NCBI GenBank assembly: GCA_027604005.1
Contig: JADGJT010000035.1
Location: forward strand, 3,947-67,946
DNA: 64,000 nt
DNA from: Dinochytrium kinnereticum
Lineage: Eukaryota; Chytridiomycota; Chytridiomycetes; Chytridiales; Chytridiaceae
Direction of reading: 5' to 3'
The notes under the pieces are model-generated. The model searched no databases and had not been told where the DNA came from. It saw only the letters and a list, made by a program, of their open reading frames with translations. The position numbers and the translations under genes are program-made. How positions within the stretch are numbered: position 1 is the stretch's first letter; each line of letters starts with the position of its first letter. Shown here in pieces: positions 44,104 to 55,106 of this stretch.

Positions 44104-47100
44104 TTATTTAATGGAGGCCTTCTTTAAAGACGCGGCCTTGACGACTCCACGTTCAGTCTCAAACGGAATCCCCTTCCAGACGGCAACCAAGTCATCTTGA
44201 GTTATAAAATCGGGTTGAAGAGTCTCAAAAATCTTCTTCTTCGGGTTCAATTGCTCATCGGGGGTCCCTTCGTGACCACGGAAGAAGACTCGGTCACCTG
44301 GCTTGCTACCGGCGGGAGGCACAAGGAACTCAACCTTTGTGTGATCAGCGTTTGAGGCACAAAGAACCATCGCATGCGACTTCACACCTCGCATACTAAA
44401 ACCACATTAGTCGCGTCGAAGGAAGAAGAAAATGATATGACAGAGCCTCAAAAAAATTGAAGTGACTTACGCAGCAGGCTTCAGATTCTTCAAAACCAGA
44501 ATGACCTTCCCCTTCATCTCCTCCTCAGTCATGAACTTTACCAGACCAGAAACGACAGTACGAGGCTCGGGCTCGCCACAGTCAATTTTCTCGACATAAA
44601 GGGAATCGGCGTCTGGGTGCTTAGCAACCTCCAGAATCTTTCCAACAACAATGTCCAGCTTAGAGATTAGCGAACCCTCAGTAACGGGCTCAGGGGCAGC
44701 AGCCGCCTTCTTCTCCTTCTTCTCCCTGCCCTTCGAAGGGACCTCGGCGGCGGGCGCAGGTGCCTCAGCCTTCTTCGCCACGGTCTTCGGGGCACTCTCC
44801 AGAACAATATCACCTTTGTCTCCGTAGACAGGTTTGACCCCGTACATCTTGGATGCATCAGCTGCAGTGATCTTCGGCAAGTTCTCATATACAGGGGAGA
44901 TCTTGTACATCTTAATCTCACTTGCACCTGCCTCTTGCTTAGCAGTCTGCTTCTCCTGCTTGCTCTGCTTCTCTTGCTTCTTACCAGAACCACCTGATGA
45001 GGAGCCACCCTTCGCAGGTGCCTTATCGGCCTGGTCGGCTGTTGTGGACTTAGAAGCGATCGAAGAGACCTTCCCGTCAGGAATATAAATGAGCTTCATT
45101 GCCTTCGAAGGCTTTGCTGCATTGTGCGCCTCGTCAACGATATAATATCCCTTCCGCTCCAGCTGGATGATGTCACCCTTCTGGCACAATTTGAGGTTTC
45201 CATCACCCCACGCCTCAGTCTGGAACTCCGAGGTAGAAGTAACAAAATCCTCAACCTTATCGTCCTCCTCGAGCTTCTTCTTCGTAATGAGGTAATCATA
45301 GTCCATCAAAAGAACACGAGTAGGTGTCAACTCTAGATGCTCCTCTGGGATACCGCGCGCGAGCCATGTCAACTTCTTCTTTGTCTTCTTAAAGTCACCA
45401 TCTAGGTTCAAGCGGATCACAACTTCACCAATGAAGGAGTGGTCAGAGTTCCAGTCAACCTTCTCAATGATAACATTGCCCCAATCCATCAAAGTAACCT
45501 ATGAACAACAAAAGCGAGCCATATTAGAGAAAATAATATAATTGGCGGCTATTTTACCTCCTCTCCGACCTCTAAGTCCTTCGCATCATTGTATTCCAGG
45601 TAGAGCTCAGGAGAAAAGATAGTAGACTTGTTGCCAATTTCGGGATTCTTCTTATGTTTGGGGATTTCTTGCTTATAGGCCTTAAAAGTATCCGACGGCG
45701 CAACGGTAACCTTTGTACTAAGATTTAAGTTAGCGTGAGTCTAAGGAAAAGCGCTTTACATTTTCTCCCTGACGAGGGCGACGTGACGAGGAGACACCGG
45801 GTCGATCACCTTCTTGTTGAGGGCCCAAATCTTATCCCACTCAAGCTCAAGAGTGCGCTGGGACGCTCCCTGCATAAGAATATATTCCCGTAGAGCCTGA
45901 ATGGTCATTCCCCTGCGTCTAATTCCACGAACAGTGGGGAATCGCGGGTCATCCCATCCAGAAACTAGACCTTGGTCAACAAACCAAGTCAACTTTCGTT
46001 TGGACAATAGAGTGTAGACAAAGCTAATTCTGCTGAAGTCCCAAATGTGAACCCATCGAAGTTCTAATGCTTTCAAAAACCACTCGTATTGAGGATTTCT
46101 ATCTCTGTATTCCATAGTTCGAAGAGCGTGCGTAACGCCCTCAATCGAGTCCACAACAGGGCAGGCAAAATCGTAGGTGGGGTAAACCTTCCACTTTGAT
46201 CCCGTGATATGATGAGGGGTAACGTTGCAGCGGTATATAACTGGGTCACGCATGGCTCCGTTCTTATCCTTCATGTTGATTTTGGCCCTCAAGCAGATCG
46301 TCAGACCCTCCTTCGAACCCTTAGTCATCTCACTAAATCTTCGGAGGTTTTCCTCGACCGGCAAGTTCCTACACTTGGATTCAATACACTCCATTCGCTC
46401 CGCCCTCATCTGCAAATAATTAAAAACAAAGTCAAATCAGGGGCAAGGGACGTCCTGCAAACGCTTACCGTCTCCTGAGTGGAGTCATCACAGTAAGCCA
46501 TACCCTTTTTAATGAGCTTAATAGCAAGCTCGTACAATTTATCAAAGTGATTTGAGGTATGAGAAACAATATCCGGTTTGATTCCAATTAATGAAAGATC
46601 CTCCTTAATGCTCTCCTCGAACTCCTCCTTCTCCTTACTGGGGTTCGTGTCGTCAAATCTAACAATCATCTTGCCCTCGTATTTGCGGGCAAAAAATTCA
46701 TTTAATAGGGCAGCCTTGGCGTGTCCAATGTGCAAGTAACCGCTAGGCTCGGGAGGGAAACGAGTGACAACCTTGCCAGGAGCAGCATCCTTCAATCCAA
46801 TATCGAAAGAGCCCTGATCCTTATGCGCCTGATCCGAATCATTAATTCAACAATCGGTTGAAACATTCAGACCTTCTGAGCAACGACCTTGGCCTTCTCC
46901 ACATCAGCGGTCGCATCGATGGCAAAATCCAGCGATTCCAAGTGGTTGAACCATCTGGTCAGATACACGCCGAGATCGCCTCCAGACTTTATTTGCTTAG
47001 TGAAAATAGGAATGGCTGGAAGAATAGGTTTATCTACTGGCTAAAACATATCAACTCGTACCTTTGAGAGCACCCCAGCATGCAAGGTCAGCCAAAGAGA

Positions 47101-47596
47101 CGCTGTATCCAACCAAGAAAGATCTCAACCTCAGATGCGCGTCGAGGGCGGAAAATGCATTAGCTAAGGGCTTGAATCCCGCATCTGGAGACAAGTGGTC
47201 CTGGCAGAAGTCCAGCCAGTGATCAATTTGAGTCATCTTCAAGGCATCGGACGCTCCTAGCGCCTTGGCCGTCTCAGCGTTGAGCCTGCACAAGTACCTC
47301 AATACCGGGTTGACTCCAGACAGAGACATACTTTTACATGATCAATGTTAGCATTGATGTTGAAGCTCTTGGACTCAATTCACCTGGGGCCTGAGCCTCC
47401 AATCTGCGATGGTCCAGTGACCTCGACTACTTTACCCTCAAGAGGTTCAAAAGCGACATTGAGTTTGAGGCGATGAGCCAGCGCAAGGACACCTTTACGG
47501 AATTAAACATGTATGGAAGGATCAGATATTACCATATGGAGGGACTGCCGCCTTCTGCGCGACAATCAGCTTCACCCCTTTCAATACTGAAGACAT
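44104..47596 (-). CDS. Cytosolic glutamyl-tRNA synthetase with C-terminal EMAPII tRNA-binding domain
   Basis: Charges tRNA-Glu. Read from 47596: a GST-like N-terminal domain ([20 protein letters not shown]), the class I catalytic domain with HIGH motif ([20 protein letters not shown]) and [35 protein letters not shown], and the KMSKS equivalent SKRKL. The eukaryotic beta-barrel anticodon domain follows ([36 protein letters not shown]). Then, in the same uninterrupted exon, a Lys/Ala-rich linker contains two related MYKISPVY and MYGVKPVY motifs. An EMAPII/Arc1p-type OB fold comes next ([60 protein letters not shown]). In yeast this tRNA-binding domain is supplied in trans by Arc1p. Roughly 1,000 residues by estimate. 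Confidence 0.94.
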
Positions 47597-47909
47597 GACC
47601 GAAATGAATTTCTGCTCTTCCAAAAAAAAAAAAAAGAAAATGGCCGATGGGTTGAACAACGGCAAAGGTCTGAGCAACTTGGCGTGGGATGCGTGATTCA
47701 TATGAATAACCGCTGGTTGTGGACGTGTCGATGACAGACTGTAAAGTTCTTTTATTATACGTATAAGGAGCAAATATAAGAAGATATCGTATGCAATGAG
47801 TGTTTGGTACATTTTGAAAGATGTTAAAGAAAGGGAATTGACGGCAAAGCAATCGCAGCTGGGCCCTCCACTACACGTATTGATAGTTGGCGTAGCTAAG
47901 GGAGAAATA
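47597..47909. other. Intergenic region upstream of the GluRS gene
   Basis: About 310 bp between the tetraspanin end and GluRS start, both minus strand. Contains a run of 13 T on the minus strand near 47.63 kb. No gene seen. Confidence 0.45.
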
Positions 47910-48933
47910 TTAATTCTTGATAATGATGCAAGATTCATACCCATATTGAATCTTGTCGCGGTTGATCCTCCAGGCTAGAAGGAGACAATGATTAGGCTAT
48001 GCATTCAAAAAGCCCATAAATACTCTACCTTCGTTTAGCAGGCTCTGGCTAGCCTTGTCTCTCTGAGCAATCTTGATGAACAAAACCAGCGAGAAGATAA
48101 TACCGATGAACTCGATAACACCCATAGCAACACCGGCACCACCAATCGTGCTGAGAGATTGCTGAAGGCTATCAACAACGGAGTTGTAGCAGGGACGTGC
48201 CCATCCATTTACCGCTGCACAGTTGGCAGGAACAGCGTAGGAGTCGATGGACTTGAAACCGCAGCATTGGAACTACGATAGAAAGTCAATTAGTAAATTA
48301 ATCAAATCACTCTTTCTCCTTACGTATTTCTGAACGGTAACAATCGAGTTCTGGAGGGAGGTGCTGTTTGAAGTCGCGGCATTGGTCCACTGGCTTTCTA
48401 TCATACCGGTAACCTGAAGAAAAAGTCAAAAAACAGCCACCCTTTCCAACAAAAGGTACCGCGTCACGCTTCACGTATGCAGCAATTCCGACACTGAGCT
48501 CTAAAATGACCAATACGCATAGTAGGGCGAAGTAGGTTTTCAACAGCATCCCCTTCTCATTGGCTGCCCCAAAACAGCCGAGGAAAGATATGATGGTGAC
48601 GAAACATCCAATGACGATAGCTGCAACAGCTGTGGCGACAGACCAGTTGACTAATATTCTTTCAGCTGATGCACACACACAGTTTAACTCACCCAAATCT
48701 CCTTGGCGCTCACTAGTAGCATGGAGATAAGAACCACCACCAATAAGGATGATTCCAGCAAGCTGAGTATATGAAAGGTAAGAAAGAGATTTCTGGAGCT
48801 GTTGAGGCTTCGATATTACCAGCGACAAGAAGTTGATGAACAGCAACATGTTCTTGACGATCATGAATCCGCTGGACGACCAGAAGGTCTCCTTGTTGAA
48901 GCTGAAGGTTGTGATTCGGGAAAGGAAAGGCAT
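47910..48933 (-). CDS. Tetraspanin
   Basis: Four-helix membrane protein that organises membrane microdomains. Read from 48933: a short cytosolic start (MPFLSRITTFSFNKETFWSS), helix 1 (MIVKNMLLFINFLSLV), helix 2/3 (VATAVAAIVIGCFVTIISFL, GCFGAANEKGMLLKTYFALL then CVLVILELSVGIAAYV), and a large extracellular loop with the hallmark CCG (VQKYFQCCGFKSID) plus further Cys in VPANCAAVNGWARPCYNSVV. Helix 4 is VAMGVIELIGIIFSLVLFIK. The tail ends AWRINRDKIQYGYES and a few more residues to TAA at 47910. Exons are small with GT-AG introns. The partner proteins are unknown. Confidence 0.9.
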
Positions 48934-49586
48934 TTTCGGAGACGTTGACGACGGAGATACTGCGACGGTGGACTAACTCAGTGAAGGCGAGTGAGTTACT
49001 TTTTAATATCAGTTGAAAACGCAGCAAGCAATGCCATTCCCCAGCAACAAAGGCCAGAGATTGTCAGGATTGTCGGAACAAACACATACACGCGTGATTG
49101 GCCTCACATTTGGTGAGAACGCTGCAAATGTGTTTGAATGACCACCAACAAACGTAATTGATTCAGATCGCGAGCGTCCCCAAAATAGAGTGTGGGTAAC
49201 AGTCAAGCTATTAACTGTGATTCTTGTCTGCAGACTGTCTTTGCTGGATTCTTTTTACTTGTGTGCCAGTATAATTATATTTAACATCTACGTAAATCAA
49301 GAATATCCTGTATGCTTCAGTGACTTCATTATGTACGCAAACCAACACTACAAAGCAAAAAGGTTCAATTCAATACCAAAAGTAAAAACAAGTTGCGTTC
49401 AAACATCGAATGATTAGTCGCTGTTGGCGATTTAAGAAGCGTGGAAGGGAGAAAGAGGCCCTGTCTGCTATTGCTCGATGCTATGCCAGGATAATTATAT
49501 TGTTTCTTGCTTGCTCTTTTAATTTTTTCTACCTCACAGCAATAAAAAGATATTGGATCGCAAGAAAGTCCTGATTGTCCTTAATA
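48934..49586. promoter_or_regulatory. Divergent intergenic region
   Basis: About 650 bp between the tetraspanin start (-) and the small gene at 49587 (+). AT-rich on the right side, no gene seen; it should hold both promoters. Confidence 0.45.
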
Positions 49587-49929
49587 ATGGCGGTGCCTTC
49601 ACCTCCAGCGGTTCAAACCATGTGCTTGGCCATGCCTGTGCCCAGCAAAAAAGCTAGGGGGGTTCTTGAAGTATCGCCATCTCGTAAAATGGGTGATGTT
49701 CCAAGACGAATCGCACGTCCAAGATCTGCCCATGTCAAATTAAACGGCGAGCTAACGATTCATTTGATATTTGCACCTTTAAAGCTTTTAACAACATTGA
49801 AACATTATTATATTGAGAAAGAGACAACTTGATCAATGCGCGCAGTCAAGGAGGGCCAAAGGGATCATCGATACAACGCGTCTTGAGCTGCAAAAACTGC
49901 AAGACTATGTGGAACAGGGATCAACATAA
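49587..49929 (+). CDS. Hypothetical small protein, 76 residues
   Basis: I do not recognise this protein. Exons 49587-49733 and 49846-49929 sum to 231 nt. The intron has a GTCAAA donor, a CTAAC branch site and a CGCAG acceptor. The N-terminal part is Pro/Ser/Arg-rich (VPSKKARGVLEVSPSRKMGD). The C-terminal part (RRAKGIIDTTRLELQKLQDY) looks like a short amphipathic helix or coiled coil. It could be a small regulatory or nuclear protein, but no motif decides this. The branch site and clean frame support a real gene; reading through the intron gives a less protein-like end. Confidence 0.45.
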
Positions 49930-50170
49930 TGACACCGTGCAGGCCAGAGAAGAGGAACATCCATTCCCTAAATTCAAGAACTCAATCCTCCTGCTCAACC
50001 CACAGCCAGTAATACACCCCACTTGCTACCCGACGCGATGGATAATTGTTGCTGAAGTCGTATCGACATTACAAGGTAGGTACATACTTGTTGGCCTGCA
50101 TAATGATTTTTGGTTAAACCAAAAAACGGGGTTTTCACAGTATGGGAGTATTGGAACATACTTTTGGGGC

Positions 50171-51471
50171 TCACATCTCGAACGAGAAAACCTCCAGCGA
50201 CGAAATATGAAAGTCAGCCGAGGCTGATAGCCGATCGTTCCGGAATGTCTGGCATGGCTCGCTGTGGCCGTGGTCGAGATCTTCAGATAGCCAGAGTCCG
50301 AAGCGGCCCTCCCCTCCTCCAAAGGCCATAAAGTGTGGCTCACACAAGACAAGGTAATCGTTCGCTCCTGAGGCTTTGAAGACAGAAACCTCATTATCAG
50401 AGCGCTTTGACCATAGGAAACTGTTACTCATTAGTTAGAAATTAATAACATGGCTTTAAAAACCGACCATGAACCGTTGCCGTAGAAACCCGTTCTGACG
50501 TGCAAGGCTTCACTCGCAAATGCTCCGAAAATGCCTCCTGTCGTGTCCTTAACTACAACCAGCGCAGGACCACCTTCATTTTCGCAGTTCCTATATAAAG
50601 TCTGCATGCTAATACCGTGGCGGCTCATGCTATACGAAAGCCTCCAAGTCGTGGCTTCGCGAAGCAGTGGCGGTAAATGAGGCCGGAGCTAAAAATGAGT
50701 TAAACCGCGAAATCTACCGCTCTTCAAAGGTACCAATTGAGCAAGGGTGGAATCGATTAAAATAGGCGGAGCGTTTTTTAGCTCTTTCCCCGCAGAGAGG
50801 ATAACAGGGGGCCTCTCGCTTGAAATAATGGCCACCGGATCAGCAGCTTCGTCTTTGTTATCGTCCTCTGCCTCCCAAAATACCTGAGTGCTTGGCTCTC
50901 GTTTGTGTGCTGGAGCGTCGGATGCGGGAGGTGCTGATGAGAGGCCGACGAAGGATCCGAGCATCCCCATAAAGGAGTTTGTCTGAGCCGCCACCGTTGA
51001 GAGATCTGGAAGTGCACTAAAGCTCATCTTGCGGTTAAATATTTTGGGATGCTGTTTGGAATGGGTCTCAATTTCCGTGCTATTGCCCGCGTCTTTGTCG
51101 TGGGGTGTGTTCGCCTCCTTAGCTTTCAAATCTACGTCCTCTGAGACCGTGGGCGGTGTGATGGCTTGATCCGGGTGGTCTTTTCCTTCCTCCAAACCAG
51201 ATCCCACGAACGACAAAATCTCCCAAAAGAAACCCCCGAGTGAAGCGGGAGGTTGGCCACCATTGTCATGAAGGGCCTCAGCTCCAGCAATAACGCTTCC
51301 GTAAGGTATGGTATTGAAGTCCGCCGCGGCTTCAACATTCTCCGGGGGTGCCTCAAGATCCGCCGCGCTGGGAGGTTCAGGTGCTATATCATATGGCTTT
51401 GGTGCATCCTGGGATGCTGCGGCATTCTCGACTTGATCTGTGACCTCTGCGTGACTGACCTCGCTCGACAT
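50171..51471 (-). CDS. TLDc-domain protein, OXR1-like
   Basis: TLDc proteins are linked to oxidation resistance and V-ATPase regulation. The N-terminal half (first exon, 51471 to about 50734) is acidic and disordered, with a small hydrophobic stretch GSVIAGAEALHDNGGQPPAS and MSFSALPDLSTVAAQTNSFM. The TLDc domain follows: SERPPVILSAGKELKNAPPI leads to ILIDSTLAQL, then LRPHLPPLLREATTWRLSYS, RHGISMQTLYRNCENEGGPA, LVVVKDTTGGIFGAFASEAL, the SKRSDNEVSVFKASGANDYL segment, and GGGEGRFGLWLSEDLDHGHS ending in a HISSLEVFSFE tail. An apparent in-frame TAG after GGTTTAACTCATTT is removed by a 45-nt intron whose joined frame restores the family sequence. Its start codon is only 32 bp from the divergent SQS1-like gene. 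Confidence 0.88.
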
Positions 51472-51503
51472 TTCGTTTGTTTTTTCCCAAAAAATCAGAA
51501 ATA
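51472..51503. promoter_or_regulatory. 32-bp divergent spacer
   Basis: Only 32 bp, A/T-rich, lie between the TLDc (-) and SQS1-like (+) start codons. Both start codons fit their proteins, so the core promoters must overlap the coding exons or 5' untranslated regions. Confidence 0.6.
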
Positions 51504-53189
51504 ATGAGCAGTGATGGAGGCGAAGCCGAGCTGCCGCTCTTTGTCATCGACAAGATCGGCGTCCCCTTCGACCAGGCCGACGATACTGGGCTAAGGGATA
51601 GCCCTTCGATAGTGCCTTTAGCGGAAACTACTCACCATGCATCACCAGGCAAACCGCAGAGGCCAAAGCAGCGTGGGAATCGAGGGGGCAAAGTTTCCTT
51701 AGCACCACCCAATGCCAACAAAGGCAAGGGAAAGGGAAAGGGGAAGGGAAAGAAAGGGAAGAGAAAGGAACCAAGATATGGATTCTCTGACGATGCAGAT
51801 GTACGGCCAAGGTTATCGGACGATGACAGAGACGAAGAGGAACTGGCCGCTTTCAAAGACTACCTGGACAATGTCTCGGATGGTGACTTAACCTCAGTGT
51901 CGGCTCTAGCATCGTTATCCCTCGGCACCGGAATCTATCTAGGAAGCGATTCAGATTCAGAAGGGACTGGATCGGGCGATGTGCTTATGGCCGAAACGGG
52001 GATCTTTGATAAGCTAATGGAGATTGAGGACGAGTTGGCTTACAAAAGTGAATCGGACGTCAGCACGAGTGGTTCAGAAATAAGCGATAATGAACTGAAG
52101 GAATCCGATGCCCCAGATAATTCAGATATTGCTCTCAGAGAGGATTTCATTGCCGGTCGATCAACCTGGAACGAAGACCCAACGACATTAGCGGAGATCG
52201 ACAAGTTCTCACGAATACTCAACGGCAAGTTCAAGACCCCACCGCCCCTGTCGAAAATGAAAAGGCGCCCCAAGCGATTATCCAACCCCGGGGCTATAAC
52301 CTTTGTTAAATCAAATGGGGATCAGGAAATGGATCCAGAGCTTTCAGAAGCTCTCGGATTTTTCGAGTCCGAGGAAGAGCCTGAGGAGGCTGTCCCCATC
52401 TCAGTTGAAGCTTCAAAATCCGCGATGAGAAAGGCAAGAAAGAATGAGCGGAAGAGTGAGCGCAAGACAAAAGGACAACAAAGAAAGGCTTTAGAGGAAG
52501 AGGTAATGGCATTCTTGTCCAGCGTTCTTTTCGATTGTCTTTGCTTACCAAACAATATCTTGCACTCGTAGCAAGCACGAATTGCGAAAACGATCGGGAA
52601 GTTAAGAGCAGGTGATGCTATTGACAGCACCATTCTTCGGGTTCTTCACAATATCAACAGAGACCTGCGTGACTTTGCACTAGGAGTCGGAACCGAAGAC
52701 TTTGACGAACCACTCGCAAGCTCCCCTCTTCCACCCATGGCCTCAGCCCTACGGCGTCTCGTCAAAGAAATGTGCACACACTATCGAATCCTCCCCAAAG
52801 TGCGAGGTTCTGGCACAAGAAAGCTCCTTTTCATGGTTCGCACTGGGACCACTCGGGTCCCCGATAACTGGAAGTCTGTCGTTGAGGAGGTTGTTGGAAG
52901 AGGTACCAATGCTATTGTGAAAGGAAATACAAAGATGGGGCCTCGGACACCTTTCAAGAAGAACAAGCCTCCCGGAGCTCCTGACGACAGAGCCGCGCCG
53001 CGACCTGGCACTGTAGTCGGCGAGTTTGCGGTCCCGATTTCGAAGGAGAACGTGGGACATAAAATGCTACTTGCCATGGGTTGGACTCCTGGGGCGACTC
53101 TAGGAGCTTCACAAGCTGGGGACGGTGCTATAAGTGAACCCTTATCTGTGACTGTGAGAGCAAAGAGAAGGGGATTGGGGGCAGAGTAA
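51504..53189 (+). CDS. SQS1-like R3H and G-patch protein
   Basis: Homologue of yeast Sqs1/Pfa1, which stimulates the helicase Prp43 in splicing and ribosome production. Exons 51504-52502 and 52572-53189 sum to 1,617 nt, or 538 residues. The N-terminal half is acidic with a GKGKGKGKGKK basic patch. ELPLFVIDKIGVPFD and SKMKRRPKRLSNPG-like segments precede a Lys-rich helix. The R3H-like domain in exon 2 (SALRRLVKEMCTHYRILPKV, then GSGTRKLLFMVRT) is followed by the C-terminal G-patch: SKENVGHKMLLAMGWTPGAT, then GAISEPLSVTVRAKRRGLGA. The G-patch keeps the GxxLLxxMGW and RxxRxGLG glycines. Confidence 0.9.
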
Positions 53190-53206
53190 TTTATGCTTCT
53201 TGCATT

Positions 53207-53236
53207 CTATATGTATATATATATATATGTATATAT
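53207..53236. repeat. TA dinucleotide repeat
   Basis: A TATATGTATATATATAT stretch just after the SQS1-like stop, between two convergent genes. Simple repeat without other features. Confidence 0.6.
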
Positions 53237-53314
53237 TTGTAAGGAGAAACAGTTAGATGTATCAAAGCAAGAGGGGGTTTATTTTTAAAGATATCCAGCA
53301 GAGAAGGATGCCCT

Positions 53315-54557
53315 TTAATTAGAGAAAGACAACAGGTACATGCCATTGTCACGGTCATTACCATCGTAGCCACCAAACATAGCGATGTTCGTCCCCATCC
53401 AGGGAGCAGCGGCAACCCAACCTCTTGGCGTGGGTTTCTCGCCAACAGGCGAATCGACCTCAACAGGGGTGAAACAAGCTCGGCCCTCCTCGTCGAAAGA
53501 GAGAAGGAGCACGTCATCCAAGTACCTAAAGTACAATGTTAAAAAAATACGTCAGAATCAAGAAACGACTGAGACGAGGAAGGAACTCCAAAAGCTTTGG
53601 AACAAGAAAAACCAAAAACCAAACAAACACACTTTCCAGCCCCGGAATGGCCCTGGGCAGAGGGATCACACTCGCCGTAGAACACTGCAATCTTGCCTAA
53701 AGCATCGAGTGGGACGAACCCGAAAACACTTCGAGCAATGGGCTTCACACTGTCAGTGGACCAAACACCCGCTTCCCAGCGGTTGCTGGCAATGTCATAG
53801 ATCCACAAGTCATCCAACTCGGTTCCGTTGAATCCACCAAACAGAATGATGCGATCACCAAGAGCGGCCAGGCCGGGACCGCCACGGACAGAGATATCGG
53901 GGTGGGAAGGGAGTTCAGTCCATGAGTTGGTCGCGGGATCGAAGCGATAGAAGTCGTTCAGACGTCCTGATTCGGGGCATCCACCAAAGAGGTAAACGTG
54001 GTCCTACATACGTGGTAGGAAAGCAGTTATCAGTTTACCGATATTCAAGTTTTTTACTAACCTTGCTGGCCGTCATGGAGTGGAAGCTTCGAGCAGCCGG
54101 GATCCGTCCCTTGGCATCAACGGTTCTAATCAAAAAGTAAGGATCTTATGGTTCATAATCAAGGAATGCATTCGTCAATACCGTACCCCCAACGTTGTTT
54201 ATCTCCGTTGAAGGCAAACAGTGTCGGCTCAAGAGGGGCCATCTCTGGCCCACCCCTTCCCCCAAAAAGGTAGATGGTGTCGCCAAGAGTGGCAGTACCA
54301 TGCCCAACCCTGGGTGAAGGAGAGGCAGCAGCCAGATCGCCAGCGGGCGATTCGAATGCCTTGAGCCAAGCCTTGTTCGAGAGATCAAAGGCCTCAAGCT
54401 TGTTGTCGACAGGGACCCTGGGCAAGAGCTCCCCGCTGAAGATGTATGCGGTGTTTCCGATGACGGAGACTGAGTGCGAGGAGCGGCCAGAGATGGCGAC
54501 CTCCTTGGATGGCCTGAAGAGCGTCTTCCACGCAGCACGGATGGCAGCCTTGGTCAT
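53315..54557 (-). CDS. Kelch-repeat protein
   Basis: Beta-propeller protein built of kelch repeats; the family includes fungal and plant nitrile-specifier-like and other scaffold proteins. Read from 54557: MTKAAIRAAWKTLFRPSKEV, then kelch blades with the GG and spaced Y/W pattern: HSVSVIGNTAYIFSGELLPR, VGHGTATLGDTIYLFGGRGG, RSFHSMTASKDHVYLFGGCP, GPGLAALGDRIILFGGFNGT, and WVAAAPWMGTNIAMFGGYDG at the C-terminus. Six blades are likely. A GG-gtacgg donor joins WG to TVDAKGRIPAAR in frame. No BTB or F-box is present, so it is not an obvious ubiquitin adaptor. The ligand or enzyme role is unknown. Confidence 0.85.
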
Positions 54558-54811
54558 GGTGAGTTATTTTAACAAATCCCTTCAGCGTCAGACCAGAAGG
54601 GGCCTCAATTTTGTTCAGCAACACAAGAATGCGCAAGGCCAAGAAGACGCGACGCGACGCGACGATGAGCAGAGAGCAAGGAACGACTGTCTTTGATGGA
54701 CATTGTCAACGAAATGCTGCTGAGGCTATTGTCAACGTGCTGCTACCGGGGCTGAGGGAGAGTGTGCGCTGTTCCATGCTTTATGCGAACGCGTAACATG
54801 CTCACGCCAAC

Positions 54812-55087
54812 ATGTCCAGAGCATCATCCTGCTCATCAGGTTCCTTTCTCCACATGAAGGATAGACCATTTCAGCATTCCACAAAAGACCAATGGAAGAG
54901 AAAGAAGCTCTTTGAATGCATCTATGATACCCAGTGGTTTAAGAGATACGTGGTTGATCTTCAAGACTCAGCAGCTGCCAAAGTGCTGACTTCTGAATAC
55001 ATCTCTGACCGCGTTAAGGAAGCTGCTTCTACTATCCATCGCGTCTCCTTACCTTCTCTCACTTGTCGCATTTCCAGAGATCTCTGA
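54812..55087 (+). CDS. Hypothetical small protein, 91 residues
   Basis: An uninterrupted ATG-to-stop frame that reads like a real protein: FQHSTKDQWKRKKLFECIYD, then TQWFKRYVVDLQDSAAAKVL and TSEYISDRVKEAASTIH. It ends only 19 bp before the ATG chosen for the gephyrin-like gene. I could not join the two in frame convincingly, but a splice from near its end into that gene would add an N-terminal extension. No known domain seen. Confidence 0.4.
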   Translation: MSRASSCSSGSFLHMKDRPFQHSTKDQWKRKKLFECIYDTQWFKRYVVDLQDSAAAKVLTSEYISDRVKEAASTIHRVSLPSLTCRISRDL

Positions 55088-55106
55088 TTTGTCACACTCG
55101 ATTCAG

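Noticed and set aside
50689..50740. In-frame TAG suggesting stop-codon readthrough in the TLDc gene
   Set aside because: A 45-nt GT-AG intron removes the stop and restores the expected TLDc sequence.
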